64,000 bases of DNA from W425 sp964503235 (lineage in GTDB: Bacteria; Chloroflexota; Dehalococcoidia; Dehalococcoidales; RBG-16-60-22). The stretch covers positions 1 through 64,000 of the forward strand of contig CAZCZJ010000002.1 in assembly GCA_964503235.1 (NCBI GenBank), given 5' to 3'. The translations under genes were made by a program, and so were the position numbers. Shown here piece by piece: positions 26,509 through 32,973 of this stretch. Positions within the stretch are counted from its first letter, which is position 1; every line of letters begins with the position of its first letter. The notes under the pieces are model-generated. The model saw only the letters and a list, made by a program, of their open reading frames with translations. It searched no databases and was not told where the DNA came from.

Positions 26509-26895
26509 CTATGCGACGGCGGGTTCTGATGATTTAAATGAGGGACGCTGGAGTAATGCCCGTATTCTGGCGTTTAGTTCCATCGGTCCGAAGGGTCTTT
26601 TTAAGAAGTAATCGGCGCCAGCGTCGATTGCCTTGGTGGACATATCGACACTGGTATGGCTGCTTATGACGATGAGTGGTATACCGGAGAGTCTTCTTAT
26701 CTGCTCACAGAGTTGCCACTCAGCTGTTTCTCTACCCGCCTGGAGTATGATGATATCATAATCACGGTGGTCTATCTGTTTCAGATTAGCTTCGGTGTTA
26801 TTTACCATATCGACCTTATAGCCTTCCCTGGTTAACAATCCGGAGCTGGTCGAACGTAAATATGAATTGGCAATTACTAATATATGCTTAGCCAT
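26509..26895 (-). CDS. Degenerate (pseudo-)receiver protein
   Basis: 128 residues with the overall receiver pattern, but the phosphorylation site is gone. The usual acidic pair reads VIANSYLR, and the phospho-acceptor position reads IIILQAGRET (Gln for Asp). The switch Ser (VISSHTS) and Lys (FLKRPFG) remain, so the fold is probably kept. It would act, if at all, without phosphorylation. It lies alone on the minus strand, divergent from the pilin-like gene at 27084. Confidence 0.78.
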   Translation of the reverse strand: MAKHILVIANSYLRSTSSGLLTREGYKVDMVNNTEANLKQIDHRDYDIIILQAGRETAEWQLCEQIRRLSGIPLIVISSHTSVDMSTKAIDAGADYFLKRPFGPMELNARIRALLQRPSFKSSEPAVA

Positions 26896-27083
26896 GTTTA
26901 CGCTATAAAATGTAATACAACCGAGTATCCTTGAACAGAAGATAAACCTTCATTTCTTCTAGGGGTTCACTCCCAATCTAAAATATGGGTGATATCCCTG
27001 AATAAAAATGATTACCTGTATAGATGTATATAGTACCCTTGCCTATTACAATAGTACTATACCTCAGATATGAGGGAGATACT

Positions 27084-27443
27084 ATGCAGAGAAAACGTAA
27101 AATAGGCTTTATCCTTGAGGCTATTGTTGTCCTTATACTTATAGCGGTTCTTTCTTCAATAGCGGTTCCCCAGGTAGAGCAAATGATTGGTGATGAGCAG
27201 GAAGAACTACACGCTGAAGAGCTTAATGATATCCAGGGAGCTGTAGCGGAGATGTTAGCCGACAGCCTGTCAGGGACTCTTAAACCTGTTGGTCCCACCC
27301 AGGATATGACGCAGGTTGTAACTAATGACATAACACCTCTGGTCTTAACGAACTATCTTGGTAATAACGGTACTTATATCATTAAATCGGATTGTCAATA
27401 CATCTTTTCTTCCGACGGTAGAGTGACCCAGGATTGTCCGTAA
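27084..27443 (+). CDS. Orphan pilin-like protein
   Basis: 119 residues from the ATG at 27084 with GAGGGAG upstream; a longer in-frame start at 27024 lacks one. The N-terminus MQRKRKIGFILEAIVVLILIA is basic then hydrophobic like a prepilin, with Gly before Phe. Glu falls at +4 rather than +5 after the Gly, which is unusual. A coiled-coil helix (MIGDEQEELHAEELNDIQGAV) and a short domain with two Cys (DCQYIF...DC) follow. It is outside the pilus operon. It may be a degenerate or specialised minor pilin. Confidence 0.65.
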   Translation: MQRKRKIGFILEAIVVLILIAVLSSIAVPQVEQMIGDEQEELHAEELNDIQGAVAEMLADSLSGTLKPVGPTQDMTQVVTNDITPLVLTNYLGNNGTYIIKSDCQYIFSSDGRVTQDCP

Positions 27444-27518
27444 GCAGACCAGTTCGGTCCGGCTATTTCACGGTGTATCGAATCAAACCCTTTCATCACC
27501 CGTATTTTCCTCGTCTTA

Positions 27519-27527
27519 TGCTATAAT
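27519..27527 (+). promoter_or_regulatory. Extended -10 promoter for the MFS gene
   Basis: TGCTATAAT is a consensus extended -10 element, 44 bases before the GTG start of the transporter gene. No good -35 box is visible, as is common for extended -10 promoters. Confidence 0.55.
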
Positions 27528-27570
27528 AGGGTAATCTTACCCGAATAACCTGTTCAGGAACTGACATATC

Positions 27571-28833
27571 GTGACCGACCAAGAAATCTACCGACCTTTA
27601 AAGAAAGCCCCACGATTCAACCAAGGGTATTACGTGGTTGGAGCTTCCTTTATTATTTTGGCGGTTTCATGGGGTGTATATGTTGTCTTCGGTGTCTTTT
27701 TCAACTCGCTGATTGACGAGTTTCATTGGAGCCGTGCCGTAACTTCGGGAGCCTATTCACTCTCTTCTATTATCGGCGGGGTGCTGGGTGTATTGATGGG
27801 AGGTCTTACCGATAGGTTCGGCCCCCGCCTCGTGGTAACATTCTCCAGTGTAATTTTCGGCATTGGGCTTGTATTAATGTCGCAGGTAAATTCACTCTGG
27901 CAGCTTTACCTGTTCTTCGGGATAATAGTAGGTATCGGTATGAGCGGTCTCTGGGTACCGATGTTGTCAACTGTTGCCCGGTGGTTTACGAAAACACGCA
28001 GCCTGATGACCGGGATAATTATCTCTGGACTGACGGTCGGGCAGATAATCGGGCCTCCGGTTGTTTCCCGTCTTATTGATAAATACCAATGGCGTGATTC
28101 TTATATTATTATTGGTATTTTCGGTATAATCATCTTGGTATTAGCGGCACAATTTATGAAGCGTAAACCGAAGGACGGTGAAAAAATAGTCACTGATGTG
28201 CATAGCAGCCAACAACAGACAGCCCCTAATATTACTGCGGATTATTCATTGAAAGAGGCCATGAACACAGTCCAGTTCTGGCTGGCTACCATGGTCTTCT
28301 GCTGCTTCGGTTTCGTAGCCTATGGTCTTACGGTGCACATGGTCCCCCATATCACCGGGCTGGGAATACCCGAAATCTCCGCTGCCAATGTGCTTTCGGT
28401 CAGCGGGGGAGTCGGTATTATCGGCAATTTCGTCCTCGGCGGACTGGTCGGCGATAGAATCGGCAACCGTAAAACTTTTATTATCGGGATTGTTCTGATG
28501 ATAGCTGGTCTGGCATGGCTGGTCCCTGCCAAAGAGCTTTGGATGTTTTATCTTTTTGCTGTTATATTAGGACTGGCATTCGGTGGCATGGGCACGTCCG
28601 AATCTCCCCTGACGGCCAGGCTGTTCGGATTGACCTCTCACGGTTTGATATACGGGGTAATGGCGATGGGATTTACCGCGGGTGGAGCCTTAGGCCCGGT
28701 TATCATGGGGTATATTTACGACGTTACTGATAGTTATCGGATAGCGTTTCTGGTCTCTATAGCCCTGTGTGTAATAGGGCTGATATTGATGGTTATCTTG
28801 AAACCGACCCGTAGGCTGGGTAAAGAGCTTTAG
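27571..28833 (+). CDS. MFS transporter (oxalate/formate or monocarboxylate type)
   Basis: A 420-residue major facilitator with about 12 membrane helices, start GTG at 27571. The motif GGLTDRFGPRLVV between helices 2 and 3 and its mirror GGLVGDRIGNRKTF in the second half are standard MFS loops. The N-terminus (YYVVGASFIILAVSWGVYVVFGVFFNSLIDEF) resembles the OFA/monocarboxylate porter families. It converges on a 2-hydroxyacid dehydrogenase gene, so a small organic acid is a reasonable cargo, but this is inference. Confidence 0.82.
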   Translation: MTDQEIYRPLKKAPRFNQGYYVVGASFIILAVSWGVYVVFGVFFNSLIDEFHWSRAVTSGAYSLSSIIGGVLGVLMGGLTDRFGPRLVVTFSSVIFGIGLVLMSQVNSLWQLYLFFGIIVGIGMSGLWVPMLSTVARWFTKTRSLMTGIIISGLTVGQIIGPPVVSRLIDKYQWRDSYIIIGIFGIIILVLAAQFMKRKPKDGEKIVTDVHSSQQQTAPNITADYSLKEAMNTVQFWLATMVFCCFGFVAYGLTVHMVPHITGLGIPEISAANVLSVSGGVGIIGNFVLGGLVGDRIGNRKTFIIGIVLMIAGLAWLVPAKELWMFYLFAVILGLAFGGMGTSESPLTARLFGLTSHGLIYGVMAMGFTAGGALGPVIMGYIYDVTDSYRIAFLVSIALCVIGLILMVILKPTRRLGKEL

Positions 28834-28848
28834 AGTTGTCGGCGTATT

Positions 28849-29865
28849 CTAATAACCCCGGGTTTTGTCTATTACGTTCAGCAGTCTTTTATTGTTAAGG
28901 TATCGTTCCAGGTTTATACAGAACAGGTCGGTGGCACGTTTCATGTAGTCTTCCATCCCCCCGGAAACATGAGGGGTTAGAATGACGTTATCGAAATCCC
29001 ACAGCCGACTATCGGTTGGCAGGGGTTCGGTGGCGGTGACGTCCAGTCCCGCCCCGGCTATCTGCTTTTCATCCAGAGCACGGATGAGGGCTTCTTCATC
29101 GATGATGCCGCCCCTTCCGATGTTGATGATATACGCGGTGGGCTTCATCGCTTTTAATTCCTCTGCCCCTATCAGTCCCGTCGTTTCCGACGTAAGCGGT
29201 GTGGCAATCACCACGTAGTCGCTTTCGCCGAGTAATTGCTTCAACTGCTTGGCCGGCAGCAGCTTCTCGACATATCTGGCACGTGCCGGTTGTTTAGCCG
29301 AACGACGGGTAGCAATCACTCTCATGCCGAATGCTTTACAGAGGCGCGCCACTTCCCGCCCGATATTGCCCAGTCCCACGATACCCACCGTCTTGTCCCT
29401 GAGTACGCCGGGCATGAACCGCGCCCATTCGTGTTTTTGCTGCATCCGGAAGCAAAACGGAGCCTGCTTGGCGAACATCAGCATAAACTCCAGCACGAAT
29501 TCGCTTATCGGTGTGGCATGAATACCGCTTACTCCGGTCAGTATTACCGGGCTGTTCCAGATATCCGTGGTGGCAAAACGGTCAACACCGGCCGACATCG
29601 TCTGCACCCATTTCAGCCGGGGAGTTCTGGAAAGCAGGTCCTGAGGGAGAAAAAGACCGTAAATCACCTCGGCTTCAGCCAGGAGAACATTGAGCTTCTC
29701 CTTGCCGTCTGACTCACCGCGGAATTCGGAAACAGCCAGTATTGAACCGTCTTTCACCTTAATTCTAGGGCTGACGCTTGAAATTTGCCGGATGATTTCT
29801 TCATTAGCCTGGGGCAGGGATGCACCGAATGCCGGTGTAATTACCAGAATGTTTAGCGATTCCAC
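28849..29865 (-). CDS. D-isomer-specific 2-hydroxyacid dehydrogenase
   Basis: About 338 residues from the GTG at 29865, preferred because GAAGGAG lies eight bases upstream and the protein then opens with VESLNILVITPAFG; an ATG at 29946 would add 27 poorly ordered residues. The NAD-binding motif is VGLGNIGREVARLCKAFG, and the catalytic set is Arg in NIGRGGIID, Glu in TATEPLP and His in LTPHVSGG. It reduces 2-oxoacids or oxidises D-2-hydroxyacids, such as glyoxylate/hydroxypyruvate or phosphoglycerate; which one cannot be told. Confidence 0.88.
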   Translation of the reverse strand: MESLNILVITPAFGASLPQANEEIIRQISSVSPRIKVKDGSILAVSEFRGESDGKEKLNVLLAEAEVIYGLFLPQDLLSRTPRLKWVQTMSAGVDRFATTDIWNSPVILTGVSGIHATPISEFVLEFMLMFAKQAPFCFRMQQKHEWARFMPGVLRDKTVGIVGLGNIGREVARLCKAFGMRVIATRRSAKQPARARYVEKLLPAKQLKQLLGESDYVVIATPLTSETTGLIGAEELKAMKPTAYIINIGRGGIIDEEALIRALDEKQIAGAGLDVTATEPLPTDSRLWDFDNVILTPHVSGGMEDYMKRATDLFCINLERYLNNKRLLNVIDKTRGY

Positions 29866-30000
29866 GGAGAATTCTCCTTCTGTGTTGGTTTCAGGGTTGA
29901 GCGATATGCGGATAGCGGAACAGTGTCTCTTGATATTATAATCCATGCCCTGGCCTTTTCCAAATTATATCGCCATTCTCAGGCTTGTCATACCGCAAGT

Positions 30001-30029
30001 TTGACAAGCTATCAAATTTCATATAGTCT
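30001..30029 (+). promoter_or_regulatory. Candidate promoter for the NarL-type signalling operon
   Basis: A consensus -35 TTGACA lies 17 bases before a weak -10 TAGTCT, about 50 bases upstream of the kinase start. Moderate support because the -10 box is poor. Confidence 0.4.
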
Positions 30030-30081
30030 ATTCTATACTCAAGAAAACACAAGATGTGTCAGCTAAAGGAGTCCCGGTCAT

Positions 30082-31338
30082 ATGGAATCCAGGAAGCTGA
30101 AGTCAAAAAATGATGAGCAACAGTCTGAGATTCTGGCATTAAGTCGGATTTCAGCCGCGCTCAGTGGCCTGTGGGATTTGGACGCCATCCTCGGTGTCGG
30201 CCTTGACAGTGCGCTGGAGTACATGCATGGCACCGTCGGCGAAATCCTGCTTATCGATGAAGACAGACAGAGTCTTTCGCGTCGTGTTCACCGTGGTTTG
30301 AGTAAAGAGTTTGTTACCGGTTTACGTACTAATCTCGGTGAGGGCATTACCGGAAGTGTGGCTCAGAGCGGTAAGGCTGTTTTACTGGAGGACATCTCCT
30401 CCGACCCGCGTGTAGCGCATCGTGAACTTATCATTGCCGAAGGCCTGAAAGCTTTTATATCCGTGCCTCTCCGAGCTAAAGAAATAGTCCTGGGTGTTTT
30501 GAATATCGCCAGTCACAGGCCGCGGAAATTTACCAATGATGATGTGTACTTTCTATATGCTATCGGCGACCAGCTTGGTATTGCCATCGAACATGCCCGA
30601 CTATACGAAAGGTTAAGAAATGCCCGCGAAAGACTGCGGAAACTGGCCCGGCAGAACCTGGTTGCCGAGGAGGACGAACGTCGCAGGATTGCCCGCGAAC
30701 TTCATGACGAAACCAGCCAGTCGCTTTCGGGAATAGCCCTACAATTACAGGCTTTAATAGAGATGTCCGGCATGTCCGGTACTCCGAGTGAAAAATTTGT
30801 TAGCGGATTAAAGAAGGTTCAGGCCTTAACCGTACAGGTCCATAATGAAGTAAGTCGGCTGATTTCCAATCTCCATCCGGCTCTACTGGATACACTGGGT
30901 CTGGTACCGGCGGTCCGCCAGTATGCGGAGACCAGGTTGCAGCCCCTTGAGATTGACGTATCCGTGGAAATAAAGGGAAAAGAATTAAGGTTACCCCCTG
31001 AAGTTGAGGCGGCACTTTTCCGTTTTATACAGGGGGCGGTAGGTAATGTTGCCCAGCATTCTCAGGCCAAGAATGTCTCTGTTTTACTGGAGTTCCGACC
31101 GGATGAATTCATAATGAAAGTGAGCGATAACGGGCAGGGATTTGATGTTTCCGAGATTACCGATGTTGAGGAAAGCGGAAGAGGCCGCGGATTATTCAGC
31201 ATGAGGGAAAGGATAGGTTTTCTCAGCGGTAAAAGCGGCATCGAGTCGGAAATCGGTAAAGGGACTACCGTCTGGGCCAGCATACCCATAGGTCAGGAAG
31301 TAGGATATGCAAAAGATAAGAGTACTGGTAGTCGATGA
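30082..31338 (+). CDS. GAF-domain sensor kinase of the NarX/DegS class
   Basis: 418 residues, soluble. A GAF domain (about 18-170, with GEGITGSVAQSGKAV and FISVPLRAKEIVLGVLNIA) is followed by HisKA_3 with RRIARELHDETSQSL (about 198-212) and an HATPase (about 300-410, SDNGQGFD and GRGLFSMRERIGFL). The start has AAAGGAG upstream. It overlaps the NarL-type regulator gene by 32 bases, so they are a co-translated pair. The genes ahead code for the MetVF/NuoEF complex. Confidence 0.91.
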   Translation: MESRKLKSKNDEQQSEILALSRISAALSGLWDLDAILGVGLDSALEYMHGTVGEILLIDEDRQSLSRRVHRGLSKEFVTGLRTNLGEGITGSVAQSGKAVLLEDISSDPRVAHRELIIAEGLKAFISVPLRAKEIVLGVLNIASHRPRKFTNDDVYFLYAIGDQLGIAIEHARLYERLRNARERLRKLARQNLVAEEDERRRIARELHDETSQSLSGIALQLQALIEMSGMSGTPSEKFVSGLKKVQALTVQVHNEVSRLISNLHPALLDTLGLVPAVRQYAETRLQPLEIDVSVEIKGKELRLPPEVEAALFRFIQGAVGNVAQHSQAKNVSVLLEFRPDEFIMKVSDNGQGFDVSEITDVEESGRGRGLFSMRERIGFLSGKSGIESEIGKGTTVWASIPIGQEVGYAKDKSTGSR

Positions 31339-31960
31339 CCATACCATCGTGCGGGATGGTATCTGTGCTTTACTAGCCTTGGTCGGGGACATTGAGGTGG
31401 TGGGAGAGGCGGTTAATGGGAGTGAAGCATTGAAAATGGTGGCTCAACTGCAGCCCGACGTGGTGCTTATGGATATCGCCATGCCTATCATGGGCGGTCT
31501 TGAAGCCACCCGCCGGATTACCAGAGAATTCCCGAAAGCCAAGGTGCTGGTCATCACCCAGCATGATGATAAAGAATATGTTTTCCCGGTATTAGAGTCG
31601 GGCGCTTCGGGCCTGATAAGTAAGGCCGCCGCATCCTCGGAGCTAGCCTCCGGTATTCGCTCGGTCAATAAAGGTGATTCCTTCCTTTCACCTTCCGTTG
31701 CCAAGCTGCTGGTGGAAAACTACCAGCAGACCGCAGGAGAAAGAAATCACCAGGACCCCTATAACCAGCTGACAGAACGGGAAAGAGAGGTTCTCAAGCT
31801 GCTGGCGGAAGGTTTCAGTACCCAGGAGATGGCGGATATGCTGGTAATCACCCGTAAGACCGTGGAAGGCCACAAGACCAACCTCATGACAAAACTCGGT
31901 ATCCACAACCGCATCGATTTGGTGAAATACGCCCTGCGCCGGGGTATTATTACTATTTAG
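31307..31960 (+). CDS. NarL/FixJ-family response regulator
   Basis: 217 residues: receiver (about 3-118; VVDDHTIVRDG, phospho-acceptor in VVLMDIAMPIMGG, switch Thr in VITQHDD, LISKAA) and LuxR-type HTH (about 150-212; LTEREREVLKLLAEGFSTQEMA then KTVEGHKTNLMTKLGI). AGGAAGTAGG lies before the ATG, within the kinase gene. It is the partner of the kinase at 30082. Its receiver is closely similar to the second receiver of the protein at 32161. Confidence 0.93.
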   Translation: MQKIRVLVVDDHTIVRDGICALLALVGDIEVVGEAVNGSEALKMVAQLQPDVVLMDIAMPIMGGLEATRRITREFPKAKVLVITQHDDKEYVFPVLESGASGLISKAAASSELASGIRSVNKGDSFLSPSVAKLLVENYQQTAGERNHQDPYNQLTEREREVLKLLAEGFSTQEMADMLVITRKTVEGHKTNLMTKLGIHNRIDLVKYALRRGIITI

Positions 31961-32021
31961 ACTCGTTCCTCATTGTCGTCACCTCTGTTGCTACCATATT
32001 CTCGCATTCAATATAGTCTCA

Positions 32022-32067
32022 TTACCCCTTTCTTTCGGGGGTAAATACCCTGAAAATCAGGGGTATA
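32022..32067. promoter_or_regulatory. Paired TACCC/GGGTA inverted repeats, possible NarL-type operators
   Basis: TTACCCC-(9)-GGGGTAA and TACCCTG-(6)-AGGGGTA are two inverted repeats in tandem, followed by GGGGTAAAAGCCCC at 32081-32094. Known NarL-type sites are built of TACYNMT heptamers, which TACCCCT resembles. They lie about 95 bases before the ribosome site of the gene at 32161. A role as the binding region of the NarL-family regulator just upstream is inferred. Confidence 0.42.
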
Positions 32068-32160
32068 AATACCAACCATCGGGGTAAAAGCCCCATTCCT
32101 CTTTAACTAAGGATGTCATATAGTGTGTGTTATAAGTGTTTCACGGTGAAGGAGGTTATC

Positions 32161-32955
32161 ATGGAACAGACGTATAAAATCCTGATCGTGGATGATGAGC
32201 TGGAATTTTCCGAGGCTTTGAAGGCTACCCTCGAAAAAGAAGGGTATACGGTCGTTTATGCAGATGACCGTGGTGAGGCTGAGAAGGCCGTCCGCCATCA
32301 TGAGCCCGATATTATTGTTCTGGGAACGATCATGCCCCGGGGAGACGCATTTCTCTTTCACAAGTGGTTGAAACAGACCCTGGGATTCAGCAGTCTGCCC
32401 ATTATGGTTATCAACGCTGCCCCGGAACAGCAATTGGTCAAAGGCTGGCGACGGGATGAAGGAATGCAGTGTGACGCCGAAGACCTTCTGGCTAAGCCCG
32501 TCGAGCCGGAAGCGCTGGTTCCCCGCATTCAGAAACTGCTGGACAAGACGACGAAGAAAATCCGTGTATTAATCGTCGATGACCATGCCGTGGTCAGAGA
32601 CGGCATCAGGTCGGTACTGACTTTACAGCGTGACATGCAGGTGGTCGGTGAGGCTGTTAACGGACAGGAAGCCCTGGAAAAAACGGTGGAACTCCTGCCT
32701 GATGTCGTGGTCATGGATATTGTCATGCCGGTAATGAACGGACTCGATGCCGCCAGGGAAATATGCAAGAGAGCCCAGCCCGCCAAGGTATTGATGTTGA
32801 CTCAGTATGACGACGAAGAGAATGTAATGGCAAGTAAACAGGTTGGAGCCGTAGGTTTCATACCTAAAGCGGCGGCCAGTTCGCAGCTTTTAACGGGAAT
32901 ACGTTCCGTCGCTCGGGGCGATGAATCATGGATTGCGTCGCTCCAGCCTCATTAG
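32161..32955 (+). CDS. Double-receiver protein with one dead receiver and no DNA-binding domain
   Basis: About 264 residues from the ATG at 32161, with AAGGAGG seven bases upstream. Receiver 1 (about 4-120) keeps the acidic pair (IVDDELEF) but has Gly at the phospho-acceptor site (IIVLGTIMPRG). Receiver 2 (about 133-255) is intact (VDDHAVVRDGIRS, VVVMDIVMPVMNG, LTQYDDEEN, FIPKAA) and very like the receiver of the NarL-type regulator at 31307. The protein stops after RSVARGDE, where that regulator continues into its HTH. It looks like a duplicated regulator that lost its output. It is 18 bases ahead of the formate-dehydrogenase-like gene and probably in its operon. Confidence 0.82.
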   Translation: MEQTYKILIVDDELEFSEALKATLEKEGYTVVYADDRGEAEKAVRHHEPDIIVLGTIMPRGDAFLFHKWLKQTLGFSSLPIMVINAAPEQQLVKGWRRDEGMQCDAEDLLAKPVEPEALVPRIQKLLDKTTKKIRVLIVDDHAVVRDGIRSVLTLQRDMQVVGEAVNGQEALEKTVELLPDVVVMDIVMPVMNGLDAAREICKRAQPAKVLMLTQYDDEENVMASKQVGAVGFIPKAAASSQLLTGIRSVARGDESWIASLQPH

Positions 32956-32973
32956 GATTTGCGGAGTTAATGA

